Below are positions 1 to 10,731 of a stretch of 64,000 nucleotides of DNA, in pieces. This DNA is from Microvelia longipes (lineage: Eukaryota; Arthropoda; Insecta; Hemiptera; Veliidae), in the NCBI GenBank assembly GCA_018340805.1, contig JACMZG010001870.1, forward strand, positions 16,999,363-17,063,362, read 5' to 3'. The stretch's first letter is position 1, and the number at the start of each line of letters is the position of its first letter. The notes under the pieces were generated by a model, which saw only the letters and a list, made by a program, of their open reading frames with translations, made no database searches and was not told the DNA's origin. The position numbers and the translations under genes were made by a program.

Positions 1-315
1 AATTAAATGTATAAAAACATTGCCAAAAAATACGGGTAAAATAAGCTGATTTGTTTAAATAATTTTTCCCAGCTCCCTTCTTGCAGGGATTTTTTTCTTT
101 AGAAGCAGCAGTGCCTAAACTGACCTGTCAAGATTTTTAAAGTAGTCGATAGACTGTAATAGTTTGCCATTATTTCCTACACTCTTTTACATTTTTGAAT
201 CTTCAAAGGTTGCGAACTAGTAGTGGTGGAGAAATGTTTAAGTATAGAAAGTCATTTATGGTGGCCATTTATAGTGTCCCTTTTTAGAGGGCCAACCATT
301 ATAGTAACACACTTA
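1..315. other. AT-rich DNA, nothing recognised
   Basis: No convincing open reading frame, repeat unit or structured RNA is visible in this stretch. It is moderately AT-rich and ends at the left inverted repeat of a small MITE. Confidence 0.4.
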
Positions 316-466
316 TAAAATCAGTTGACAGCGTGGGAAAATAATGTGAGGGGGCCAATGAGGTTATTCCTAGATGTTAATTTACGCCCTCAATTTCAAA
401 TCAGGCCAACCTTATTGGTTCCTCAAAACTATTTTCCCGCACTGTCAACTGATTTAGCCTGTGTCG
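316..466. mobile_element. Small MITE with ~50-bp inverted ends
   Basis: The left end AAATCAGTTGACAGCG and the right end GCACTGTCAACTGATTTA are reverse complements with few mismatches, and the match continues inward over about 50 bp (GGGAAAATA, then a CCAATGAGGTT-like block). Almost the whole 150-bp element can fold on itself. No coding capacity, so it would need a transposase from elsewhere. A target duplication is not clear, so the superfamily is not assigned. Confidence 0.65.
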
Positions 467-730
467 TGCTTTAGTTAAAAAAAGTAATTATTTTGGTCTT
501 AAACTTAAAAAATTATAGAGTCCAATTTGAAATTTTAAAATAAGGCATGTGGCATGGTGCTATTGGGGTGCTATTGGATGCTTCTTACTAATGGTCAATG
601 CAAGAAAATAAACTTCACTATATACTTAATGATTCCACATTACAGATTATACAATGCTGTAAAATACACAAGTATAAAAAGTTTTATTTCAATACGGCTA
701 ATATATGTATGGTTTTTGATGCAATACTAA

Positions 731-900
731 TGTAAAGCAGCATTGAGTAGAGTCAGTACCTGAATTGGTGACCATTGGGAATAAAATAGATGTTTTTACT
801 GTCTGAGAACGATCGAAGCAAGTCTGAACTGGTGAGGATGAGTGTAGCGAATCTGGAACGGCCGGGAATAGTTTCAAGGTACCCAGTACCTGATTTTATT
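731..900 (+). mobile_element. 5S rRNA-related SINE, diverged copy
   Basis: Positions 735-783 resemble the 3' half of animal 5S rRNA, seen as AAAGCAGCAT, GTCAGTACCTG and GGTGACCATTGGGAATA. These correspond to the internal promoter region (box A to box C) of 5S genes. The body that follows (CTGTCTGAGAACGATCGAAG, then GGATGAGTGTAGCGAATC and a tail ending TACCTGATTTT) recurs in copies at 25.4, 34.2, 40.5, 47.9 and 53.6 kb. This copy is among the more diverged. It is noncoding and would depend on a LINE for retrotransposition. Confidence 0.65.
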
Positions 901-1875
901 ATTTATTTTTATTAAAAATAACTCTGATCTAAAAAATATATTTTGATGTTTTGTAGGGTATTGTTCATTTGATTGGTTCATACCTATCCCTTTTTAACCT
1001 AAAATTTAACATTTTATTTTATAGGACCTTAGCCCCCCCCCCTTCAAAGAAAATATGAGCAAAGTCTGTCTTTGTACTTCTTCTCATCTTTTCACTGATT
1101 ATAAATTATTTATTTTATTAAACAACTTATCCTATTCTTTATAATCCACTAATCATAAATTGTTGGATGGATCATTCTTAGCCATGTTGCTATTCCTATA
1201 TTAATGCTTATTACATTAAACATAAATATTTTATAATTATATCCTTGTAACATGTTATATTTTATAATATAATAAATTACATTTTAATTAATATAAAGAA
1301 CATAGGTTTTAAACTTAATTAAAACAATAGCAATTTTAAAGATTAATTTTTATACAAAAAGCTATTATAAGTATAAAATTGTTTTATAAAAAAAAGAAAT
1401 AGTACTTATAAAAATTAAGGAAAAAAAGGATGTTATTTTATTGAATAAAGTCCTAAAATTTAATTTATTTTAAGAGCAACACTAATCTAAAGAGAGTGAA
1501 GTGAAATTTTGGCTTTAAGTTAATACCAGGGTTGAAACCAAAGCAGGAAAGAAATCCTGAGTAATTAAATTAACAATAGTTCCACTCAGAATAAGAGTCC
1601 GAAAATGAAATTTTTTATCTTAAATCAAATGTCTTACTCAAAGTAAATTTTGAATGAAAATGTTTGGCCTTTAGAGCTCTTTGAAGTATCAAAAATTAAA
1701 GGTAAATAAATTTAAGTGAGTTTAATCTCTTATCTTGTGTTTAATTTGTTTAAACATTATATTACTCTTTGTGTCAATGTTTTTGTTTAAATTGTTTTAA
1801 TCTAATTTTAAACTTAGTTTTCGTATAATTATTCCTATAAATTGAGTATTTTAATTTATCTTAATTCTGTTTTAA
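901..1875. other. AT-rich DNA without recognised features
   Basis: Long AT-rich stretch with short homopolymers, including a C9-10 run near 1033. No reading frame, inverted repeat or family member was recognised. Confidence 0.4.
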
Positions 1876-1879
1876 TTGA

Positions 1880-2252
1880 CTTTTCCTTATTCATACCTTA
1901 GGTATGTAATAAATTTACTTTTCCTTAGACATACCTTAGGTATGTCATAATTTTACTTTTCCTTAGTCATACCTTAGGTATGTAATAATTTTACTTTTCC
2001 AACCTTTAGGATGGATAATTTTACTTTTCCTTTATTCATACCTTAGGTTTGTAATAATGTTTACTTTTCCGTATTCATGTACCTTTAGGTATGTATATTT
2101 ACTTTCCTTTCATACCTTAAGGTATGGAATAATTTTTACATTTCCGTATTCATACCTTAGGTATGTAATAATTTTACTTTTCCTTATTCATACCTTAGGT
2201 ATGTAATAATTTTACATTTCCTTATTCATACCTTAGGTATGTCATAATTTTT
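1880..2252. repeat. Minisatellite, ~39-bp unit, about 10 copies
   Basis: Each unit holds the 15-bp near-perfect palindrome CATACCTTAGGTATG followed by TAATAATTTTACTTTTCC. About ten units can be counted, the outer ones well conserved and the middle ones (about 2000-2130) with small indels. The palindrome plus ACTTTTCC resembles the terminal palindrome of repeat family F2 read in reverse (ACTTTTCCTATATACC...GGTATA), suggesting the array may have amplified from an F2 end. Noncoding. Confidence 0.85.
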
Positions 2253-2526
2253 TGTTCTACAAAAAAAAGATGAGAAACATTTGTCTCTAGTTGACTACAA
2301 CTTTTACTTTTCCTTAGTTATCTTACCTTAGACATCTAAGAAAAATATTGTGTTTTCACTAAATCTCTGAAACCAAGATTTCCTCTGAATTTACTGTTAT
2401 AAGCATTACAACATGTTAAGTTGTTCTTACCAATTTCATCTGTCAGGTAAAACGTAATACCCTAGAACATATTTTAATTTTTGCAATGTCACCATGGGGC
2501 AAAACATTGAGAATATTTATCCTCCT

Positions 2527-2576
2527 CAGTGGCGTGAAGCCAGGGGGGGGCTGAGGGGGCTTCAGCCCCCCCCGAA
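2527..2576. mobile_element. Possible hAT-type element end
   Basis: CAGTGGCGTGAAGCCAGG followed by a G-run, CTGAGGGGGCTTCAG and a C-run. Ends starting CAGTGGCG and continuing into G/C runs are common in hAT elements. The matching other end was not found, so this is either truncated or too diverged to see. A GC-rich block at 3455-3485 (GGGGCTTAAATTCCCCCC) may belong to the same element, but that is a guess. Confidence 0.35.
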
Positions 2577-2847
2577 ATGTTTACATAACCTAAACCCGCA
2601 ATAAATGTGTGAAAAAAGCTATAAAAAATAATAAATTAAATAACATATATTTTTTAACAATAAACTTATAATATTAAATATCATAATATAGCAAAATACA
2701 TATATAAAAATAGAAATATATACAAATAATTTGAAACAGTGAACAATAAAAGTAATAGTTAGGCTTGTCCGAAATATTTATCTCGGAAGTTCAAATTACG
2801 ACATTAACGGTCAGTTAGGTCTTTCAGTAATAACTGTGTGACCTGTG

Positions 2848-2935
2848 CTTAGAATAAACTATACATAGGAAGGAGCACTGGACCGTAAAACACAATTAAT
2901 TACCACTGATAACACGAAACCGGTTAAAACTGATA
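2848..2935 (+). mobile_element. Left-end fragment of the 8-bp-TSD MITE
   Basis: CTTAGAATAAACTATACATA then GGAGCACTGGACCGTAAAAC and CCACTGATAACACGAAACCG match the left inverted end of the elements at 18772-19597 and 48583-49125. The right end is missing; a separate foldback follows at once. Confidence 0.6.
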
Positions 2936-3325
2936 AATCCATCTTTTAACCATCAAAATCGGTCCAGTAAAACCGGAGATACAAATGTTGAAGATTACCG
3001 AAAAAAATCTAAAAAGCATACCATTTTTGTCAAAAACGCATAAAAACCTTAAAATGTCATTGTTTTCCATATTACATGTTTAGAATTAGGCAACTTAAAA
3101 TCATGCATATTTTGTTGAACTGCAGGTAATATTGGGTTGTTCTAGAGAAAAAGTCAGCACAGCTCTAATTATGTGATGACTTAATGACCGACATATAATG
3201 CCTCAAAGATAGCGTAAAAAACTGAATTGTTAGAAAAATACACTTTTTTGCGGTAATCTTTCATTCATTTGTATCTCCGGTTTTTACTTGGACCGATTTT
3301 GATGGTTAAAAATGGATTTTATCAC
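2932..3325. mobile_element. Foldback element with ~75-bp arms
   Basis: The left arm (2932-3007: GATAAATCCAT, CATCAAAATCGGTCCA, CCGGAGATACAAATG, GATTACCG) recurs in reverse complement at 3244-3325 with few mismatches. The ~235-bp centre has no recognised coding sequence. Confidence 0.65.
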
Positions 3326-3554
3326 TTTTTAATAAACTTTAACACATATTTAATAAAACTTTAAAAAACAACCCTTTTAAATTTTTGGAGAAAATCAATA
3401 GGAACACCCGTTATTGGGCTAAAACAGAATTTGAGTTCATGTCAGGGATTTGTTAAAGAGGGCCCCGGGGCTTAAATTCCCCCCTGGTTTTCCTTTTTCC
3501 ACCATTATCTGAAACGGCAGACCACTGATTCGATTATCAGAGGAGCCAGAATAA

Positions 3555-3612
3555 GTCAATCTAGTGGTTAACCTTTGGGGCTACGACGGTCACGTTTTTT
3601 GCGTTCTGGCTC
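3555..3612 (+). mobile_element. tRNA-like SINE head, tentative
   Basis: CTAGTGGTTAACC resembles a tRNA box A and is followed by GGGGCTACGACGGTCACG, an arrangement seen in decayed tRNA-derived SINE heads. The box B is poor, and no tRNA cloverleaf is claimed. Confidence 0.2.
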
Positions 3613-4103
3613 GTGGACATATATATGACTATAAAAGTTAATTTCAAATAGAACGTAGTCAAAAGCGAGAAATTAAAAACCACGCCTACTTAGTTGAAAA
3701 GTAGGTCTTGCCGCGGCGCTAAGCGTCATCGGAATCCAAATTATTCCCACCATGGGGAGTCGACAGTCTTACTGTTTAAGTATTATAGTCTCTGGTTTGT
3801 ACAATCCGGTTAAATGAACATGTACCCTGATGTCGCGGGACTATTTCAAATGTTACTTATATAATATTATAATAAAAATTAAATGTTGTATTAATGACGT
3901 TATAAAAAATTTTTATACATTATGTGCAAAACATAGTTTGTGTTTTAAAAACTATGTGTATTGTATTGATTATATACTTTACCAGAACAATTTATGTTAT
4001 TTATTTAATATAAAAATATATTATTATATTTAATATAATAAATAAAACAAACAATGTATACAATTTAATCTTGTCTATATTTAACGTAATATATATTTAA
4101 TAA
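3613..4103. other. AT-rich DNA, no gene supported
   Basis: The reading frame at 3830-4033 is low-complexity (Tyr, Ile, Asn, Leu rich) and arises from AT-rich DNA. I do not regard it as coding. Confidence 0.4.
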
Positions 4104-4171
4104 TTAAATAAATGTATATATTATATATATATATAGTATATATAATTATATATATATATATTATATTATAA
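4104..4171. repeat. (TA)n microsatellite
   Basis: Imperfect TA dinucleotide tract directly left of the giant inverted-repeat element. With the longer TA tract on the right, it suggests insertion into a TA-rich target. Confidence 0.85.
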
Positions 4172-5179
4172 TACCAGGTGGTTCCAGCTAAGAAGTACAA
4201 GACCTTTTTCTCGGAAACTTATAACAGCTAGAAGAGGGTTTTCGGCGTTGGATTCAATGTAATAGTGCAGCAGACGAGAAAAAATCCGTTTTCGGGCGCG
4301 CTTCGCGCCTGTCATAGAGTGTTTAATGCTAACTTTTTAATTTTATAGTTAGGTATAGCGGAACTTTTTGTGTTCATTTAAAGAATGAAAAAATTAAGGA
4401 AGATTAGTGAAGACGCATCAAAATCGGACAATTTTTAACGAGCTAGATGAAAAAAAAAAAACCTTTTTTTTTAAATTAGCTCACTTCGGCGCAATTTTGG
4501 ATGATGTTGCATTTAATAAAATTTATTATATGGACTATTTTTAAAACTAGAAACATTGCTTTAATAAAAGAATATCAAAAAGTTTTAATTTCCTATACCT
4601 CAGTTTTAGGTTGTAAAATAGTCGTTAACATAACAAAAGCAAAAAAAAAATTGCGTTTTTCTAAGATACCATTGAAAATAAGATAGGGAGCTATAGGTTT
4701 TTATGCGTTTGTACAGTTAGCTAACATAAAAAGCAACAAAATGAGTCCAAATTTTAACAAATTCGCTTCACAATTCAAAAGTTATTAACGGTAATAAATC
4801 TCTTAAATTGCCAAAATGGAGATTTTTATAGGTTACCACCTATTGTTGATATTTAATGGAACTGCCAACGTCATCTTACCTTGGTGATCTTTATTTCAGC
4901 TTGTTATAAGATTCCAAGAACGCTAAAAACACTTATTTTTGTTCATTGGTTTTGGAGAAATTACGATTATTGGTGGATTTTCGTCAATCGTAGATGGCAG
5001 ATTAAGAGGTACCTAACCAAGTAAAATCCTTCCATAAACGTTAATAAAAAAAATTGATTTGGATGATACCTACTTCGTTTCTTAGGGGTGGAAGGACCAA
5101 GTAATAGCAAATTACACAACTAGACTGTAAAGTGATATTTTACTGCTGCGGAATTTGTTTAATAACGACAGGAACGGGA

Positions 5180-5420
5180 CCTCGGCCTAGGTGGATGGGG
5201 ATCTACGGCTCAATTAGGTGGCCATCAAGGTCACCGGACTTGACTCCACACGATTTTTCCGGTGGGGCTATTTAAAGGACAACGTATATAAAAAGGTAGG
5301 AACTGTTAAAAGTGTGGAAGACTACACAAATTGAGCATTGAGCAAAGTATTCCCTATAGAGTCCTGTATAAAGCGACGCAAGATAAAGTGATTTACCTGT
5401 TTTTATGCAGAGGGGTGCAG
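5180..5420 (+). pseudogene. Mariner-like transposase C-terminal remnant
   Basis: Conceptual translation gives WPSRSPDLTPHDF, then after a one-base shift RWGYLKDNVYKK. The SPDLTPxDFF block followed by WGYLK and VY is characteristic of transposases of the IS630/Tc1/mariner superfamily; the Asp after TPH would be the third catalytic carboxylate. A stop follows within about 25 codons and the rest is degraded. A second piece in the opposite orientation lies at 5632-5690, where the minus strand again reads through a WPSGSPE-like block. No start codon or N-terminal DNA-binding domain is visible. Family assignment is confident, activity very unlikely. Confidence 0.75.
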
Positions 5421-5631
5421 TTTGAGCAAAATCAAAAATAATATTTTATTTTATGATTTTTTCAAAAAATATTATACTTTCTTTGTCACTCAATTGTTCT
5501 ATATGTCTTATTATTTGTAGAGTACTGTTCAGTTCACCCATATTTAATTTATTCAAATTTTTTACCAAATTTCCGCAGCAATGAAATATCACTTTACAGT
5601 TTAGTTGTGTAATTTGCTATTTAAAATCGCG

Positions 5632-5690
5632 TGGGGCCAAGTTCTGGTGACCCTGATGGCCACCTAATTGAGCGTAGTCCCATATTATTT
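5632..5690 (-). pseudogene. Second, inverted piece of the same transposase
   Basis: The reverse complement contains CTCAATTAGGTGGCCATCAG and CACCAGAACTTGGCCCCAC, matching the plus-strand copy around 5208-5255. It is joined to the repeated CCGCAGCA-type motif, showing that the centre of the large element was duplicated and inverted. Confidence 0.6.
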
Positions 5691-6860
5691 TACCTTAATT
5701 TGGTAAAAGTATGAATGATTATGTTATCAATCTTGTGTTTTAATTTCTTTAAACTAAGTTAAATTAATTATTTCATACAAAAAATCGACTCTTTTTAATA
5801 AATGCGCAACTAAACGTAAATATATAAATAATGATAATTTATTGCTCCGGAAATAAAATTGGCTGGTTTCATTGTCGTTATTAAACAAATTTCCGCAGCA
5901 GTAAAATATCACTTTACCAGTCTAGTTGGTGTAATTTGCTATTTATTGGTCCTTCACCCCTAGAAACGAAGTAGTCATCATCAAAAATCATTTTTATTAA
6001 CGTTTATGAAGGATTTACTTGGTTTTTGCAAGGTACCTGCTAATCTGCATTCTACAATTGACGAAAATCACCATAATCGTAATTTCGCCAAAACCAATGA
6101 ACAAAAATAAGTGTTTTTAGGCGTTCTGGAATCCTTATACAAGCTGAAATAAGATCACAAGGTATGATGACGTTGCAGTTCCATTAAATATCAAACAATA
6201 GGGTGGTAAAACTATAAAAAATATTACCATTTTTGGCAATTTTAAGAGATTTATTAGTAAAACTTTTAAATTGTGAAGCGAATTTGTTTAAAATTGGACT
6301 CATTTTGTTGCTTTTTATGTTAGCTAACTGTACAAACCATAAAAACTATAGCTCCCTATCTTAATTTTCATGGTATCTTAGAAAAAACCATATTTTTTTT
6401 GCTTTTGTTATGTTTAACGGACTATTTTACACCTAAAACTGAGGTTAGAATTAAAACTTTTGATATTCTTTTATAAAGCAATGTTTCTAGTTTAAAAATA
6501 TGTCCATATAATAAATTTTATTTAATGCAACATCATCCAAAATTGCCGCGAAGTGAGCTAAATTAAAAAAAAAAAGTTTTTTCATCATAGCTCGGTTAAA
6601 AATTGTCCGATTTTGATGCGGGTTTCACTAATCTTCCTTATTTTTCAGTCTTTAAAGAACAAAAAAAATGTTCCCTATACCTAACTATAAAATTAAAAAA
6701 GTTAGCATTAACATCTTCTATGACAGGCGCGAAGCGCTGCCCGAAAACGGATTTTTTTCGTCTGCCTCACTATTACATTGATCCAACGCCGAAACGCATC
6801 CTTCTTGCGGTTATAGTTGTCCGAGAAAAAGGTCTTTCCTTCTTAGCTGGACCACCTGTA

Positions 6861-7015
6861 TTATATATATAATATATATATATATATTAATTAATATATA
6901 TATATATTATATTATATATTAATATATATATTTATATATATATATATATGTATAAATATATATATATATTTATTATATATAATATATATATATGTATAAA
7001 TATATATATATATAT

Positions 7016-7058
<43 letters not shown>

Positions 7059-7072
7059 ATATATATATATTA
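6861..7072. repeat. (TA)n microsatellite
   Basis: About 210 bp of nearly pure TA repeat next to the right end of the giant inverted-repeat element. The open frame on the minus strand across it (Tyr-Ile runs) is a repeat artefact. Confidence 0.9.
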
Positions 7073-7535
7073 CATTTATTAGTACTAAAAAGCAAAATAT
7101 GTGTACCAGCATTTAAATAATAAGTTACCATAGTACTGTATAATCCGTGAAATGCATGCGACCATTTCTTTTTAAGTATCCAGGAAAATAATTGTGTGAC
7201 AAGTGGTAATGCTGCTAGTCCAAGAGTCAAGCCTAAAAAATGTGACTCATTTTGTACTCCTTTAAACAAAATATTTCTTTTGAATTGATCAACTCATGGC
7301 CTATTTTGTTGAGAATATTGTTGGCCTACATTGTTTTCTTATTAAAAGTCAAAAAAACGATTTAAGAATATCTATTTTTGATCGTCAACTTATCGAAACG
7401 AGGAACTTACCAAACAATTAAAAAGTACGGCTTAAGAATCGCCAGATAGACAAAAACATCTTAAACAAAGAATTATCTTGCTGTTACAGTTGTTAACAAC
7501 GTCTATTTTTTGTAGTTCTCATAGAAATAATTAAT
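7073..7535. other. No gene recognised
   Basis: Mixed AT-rich DNA. The minus-strand frame ending near 7269 starts in non-repetitive DNA but its C-terminus is translated TA repeat; no domain is recognised. Confidence 0.4.
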
Positions 7536-7539
7536 TAAT

Positions 7540-7730
7540 TTGTTGTTGTTAGATAGATAAAATATTTGCCGAGCGAAGCTCGGGCATCACTGCTAGTATA
7601 ATATAAATATGGTGATGAAAAATTATAGCCGCTATCAAGATTCGAACCAGTGAACCCTTTCTTTAAGTATTTCGAGTGGTCATATCGACTCTGGATCGGT
7701 TTTCGATTCAGTGTCCCAGGAAGCATAAAT
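7540..7730 (-). mobile_element. Possible tRNA-derived SINE
   Basis: On the minus strand GGGTTCACTGGTTCGAATC at about 7643-7662 is a good tRNA box B-like block. A convincing box A is not seen. At its 3' side lies the perfect mini-hairpin CCGAGC-GAA-GCTCGG (7569-7583). Confidence 0.3.
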
Positions 7731-8009
7731 AACGACGACTAAATCAAAATTTGTTGTTTACTGACCATATTTTTAAATTTCCTGTTATTTACCATGGTTT
7801 GTTTTGACTTTGTGATCACTTAAAGTGGTCGCATCGTCTTCGGGCCAGTTTTATTCGTTTCAGTGCATCAAAAAACAGTTATGAAGTGGGAATATCAAGT
7901 TTGGTGGGTAGACCACACCTTTGGGTCTTTTTCAACCACCTATCACCATACTTTCCACCTAGCTTTACCTTCGTCAAAGCTTCTTCTTACGAAAGTAAGA
8001 ATGCCCTGC

Positions 8010-8555
8010 TATCTTAACGACTCCATTTCGTCTTCGTGCAGTAGTCTAGTTCCATATATTTGAAACCTGGGCCTTCCGAATGTTTCACATATTCCCAAAC
8101 AATGTTAGTCTGTTTCTTCGTTAATATCTTCACATATTGAAAATGTGGGCCTCTTAGTTACCTTCATTAGGGCTAAATTTCTATTTAGATTTCCTTCTGT
8201 CTAATGTTGGAAGTATCATCTTTTACTGTCTACATCCGATGTTGTTTTCATTACAAATCCAATTTATACAGAGACTTTTTTAAATAACTTTTTATATAAA
8301 GACTTGGCCTGCTTTTTTCTAATCAATTGCTGGCTCTGCCCCGCTAAAACCTATAGATGTCCCTTCTACCCACTTCATCAAGCTTTTCGTTTCCGGGTCT
8401 GCGAGAGTGTCCAGGGATCTATATCACATTAACCTTTAAGTGTTCAAATAGCTTCTCCAGAGCTCTCCAACATTTTAGTACCAAAGAATAATTGATATTG
8501 GGGGAAGCTAAACCTTTTAGAGCAGCTTGACTATCAGAGCAGATTGCTATAGTCT
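8010..8555 (-). pseudogene. LINE RNase H and C-terminal zinc-knuckle relic
   Basis: Reading the minus strand from 8553, the translation gives TIAICSDSQAALKGLA, then after ~35 residues a stop and IPGHSRRPGNEKLDEV. The SDSQAA and PGHS..GNE.AD-like blocks are the hallmarks of the RNase H domain carried by R1-, I- and some jockey-clade LINEs. About 60 codons downstream (8020-8140) CEDINEETD, a stop, then HCLGICETFGRPRFQIYG matches the cysteine/histidine motif that commonly follows RNase H in those LINEs. Several in-frame stops and shifts make it a dead copy, truncated at both ends. The flanking (TA)n starts at 8665. Confidence 0.8.
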
Positions 8556-8663
8556 AATAATTTGGGTTTTTGTAAGTCCAAAATGGCACAGACTTATGGT
8601 TAAATCATTTGAAACTTCGTGTTCTCCCTAAATTTGATTTAAAAATATTATTCCGTTCTAAAG

Positions 8664-8664
<1 letters not shown>

Positions 8665-8743
<79 letters not shown>

Positions 8744-8747
8744 ATAT
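8665..8747. repeat. (TA)n microsatellite
   Basis: About 80 bp of TA dinucleotide repeat between the LINE relic and the hairpin cluster. Confidence 0.9.
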
Positions 8748-8829
8748 TATGAATAAATCCCTTCATTAGGTTTTTTTAACGAGTACTTGCTAATAGTACA
8801 CACGCTCGGCTCGTCTTAGTTTCAGGCGG

Positions 8830-8950
8830 GCTGACATTGGCTCACATGTCAGCAATCACAACAACAACCCTTTGGCCGTTGTTGGATCACACCTATTTAC
8901 AGTATCTAACAACGGCCAAAGGGCCGAAGCGAGGTAAAGACCTCGCTTCG
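8830..8950. repeat. Cluster of three adjacent hairpins
   Basis: Hairpin 1 pairs GCTGACAT (8830-8837) with ATGTCAGC (8846-8853). Hairpin 2 pairs the 20 bases at 8868-8887 with 8904-8923, with one mismatch. Hairpin 3 pairs CGAAGCGAGGT (8925-8935) with ACCTCGCTTCG (8940-8950), perfect with loop AAAG. The cluster is GC-rich against an AT-rich background. It could be an element end, a regulatory RNA or a replication structure; nothing identifies it further. Confidence 0.7.
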
Positions 8951-8989
8951 ATCGCCCGAGTAATTCAATGGAATCTATAGTAATACACT

Positions 8990-10725
8990 GACAGCCCTTG
9001 AGCTCGCTTTGCTGGCCTGGATGTGTTAATATATAATGAAATAAAAATTCCCAATACTCTCCAGTTGATCATACTACCCTCATACTAACCCTCTTATCTA
9101 AAACTAATCCACAGAATCATTCCAGTTTACCCTCCTCGCCGCCTTAAACGTCAGTTGCTTAGTAATCTTTTACAAGATGAGGCCATTATGCTAACAGTTG
9201 TTTACTGTTTGTACATCTAGATTGATAGCTTTATTGGTTTCCTATAAACTGCAAGCAACCAGGTACCTCTGTACCCTCACTAAACCAGAGATTGCTGTAA
9301 ATGAACTGTTTCTTTCTTAATGACATACAGTCCATAATTCGTTTCATCTGTATCAATAGATCCAACTATTGTAGTTGTGATAAACATTCAAATAAAAAAA
9401 AAATGAAATTACTTTACCACATATTGGTTTAGGGTCGCTGAACCTCTCCGTAAATTAAAAGAGCAATCTCTTTTTAAATCTATTAACTCTCCGGGATTTG
9501 AGGGACTCGTTGATTGACCTTTCAGCTATAATTAATTTAACTTCACAGGCTGAAAATCTGGCTAAAAATGTATTACTTAATCAAAAGGGACGAAGGAAGA
9601 AGTATAAGGGTGGAGTGATATAGCCGCACTTATTGAAATGATACTTGTTACTAATACCAATTAAGTGTTCAATTTCCTTTTTCTCTATCGTATAACGTAT
9701 TATTTATTTGTTAATACTCAACATAATAAAATAACTTCATTATTCAAAATCACAAAAATTATCATATATTTTATAAATTAAACACATTACTTATAAAAAG
9801 TTAGTATTTAATATCTATTTAATACAAATAAATAGTGATCTACTTACTGGCTGGAATCAGAAAGTATGATAAAAGATAAACGAAATATATGCTACATTGT
9901 GGAGGTAAGCGATGGCGTCTACTGAATCCCTACTGTTTTCGTCATCAGAATACTTAAAATTGTATTTTAATGCACGCGTAGTATTTTAAGTACTATCAAC
10001 TATTAAATTAAACTAGGAAATTTTTATTTAATTATCCTTGCTTTTTTGTACTATTAACTAGTACTGAAGTCGCCAAAAATCCTGAACTGGATCCCATCGA
10101 AGAAAGGCTACTTTGTGCCCTAATTCGTATGTTAATCAGAATTAATAGAACCTTAAAAAAATATTTTTTATGGAAAATGTAAGATCAAAATGCTTTATTC
10201 TTCTGAGATATACAATATGAACACAATACTTTTCTCATAAATTTTCTGTTGAAGGTAAATGGGAAAATTAAAGTAGTAATAACATTAATAATCTACGTTA
10301 CTTTGAATTACAATAATCCAACATACTTCAAAAATAAATTCTTTAATATTAAATTACAGAAACTTGTGTAAAATAAAAGATGAAAAGAAAAATATTGTAA
10401 GAAAAAATGAAAAGGAAATTAAATTATAGGGAAGGAATAAAATACAGAGATTAGAGGTGACGAAAATTTCTGGTCAAAAACAACATTATGTATAATCAAA
10501 TAACTACGATTCGCTTTGCTTAAATAATATTAGATTTTGGTGTTAAACAGGGTAGTGACTTACGAAGAGCATCAAGTTAGAGATTTGAGAATATGATAAT
10601 TTCATGAAACGGAATTATCATAAATTTACGTAAAATGTAATTAATGTTATCGAATTATTTCTTTAATGCTGTACTGCTCAATAAATCGTGTATTGAGAAC
10701 CTCGCAATTTTTCCTCACATTATTG
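8990..10725. other. AT-rich DNA, nothing recognised
   Basis: No coding frame, inverted repeat or family copy stands out over about 1.7 kb. A few moderately GC-rich patches (9060-9170, 9420-9500) do not translate into known domains in the frames I checked. Confidence 0.35.
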
Positions 10726-10731
10726 GATCGC

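Larger units (their letters stand above)
4172..6860. mobile_element. Giant inverted-repeat element, mariner-like core
   Basis: The left arm (4172-5170) and right arm (5871-6860) are reverse complements over about 1 kb, with scattered substitutions and small indels. Matching blocks run from the termini (CCAGGTGGTTCCAGCTAAG against CTTAGCTGGACCACCTG) through GGGCGCGCTTCGCGCC/GGCGCGAAGCGCTGCCC, the GATGATGTTGCATT block and the final TTTGTTTAATAACGAC. The element is bordered by TA on both sides, as expected for the IS630/Tc1/mariner group. The ~700-bp centre holds transposase debris. A 50-bp motif (CCGCAGCAGTAAAATATCAC...) occurs three times, at 5107-5155 (inverted), 5575-5625 and 5893-5946, so the centre has been rearranged. 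Probably non-autonomous now. Confidence 0.85.

Noticed and set aside
6973..7269. 98-codon minus-strand frame
   Set aside because: Its second half is translated TA microsatellite (Tyr-Ile repeats) and the first half matches no family.
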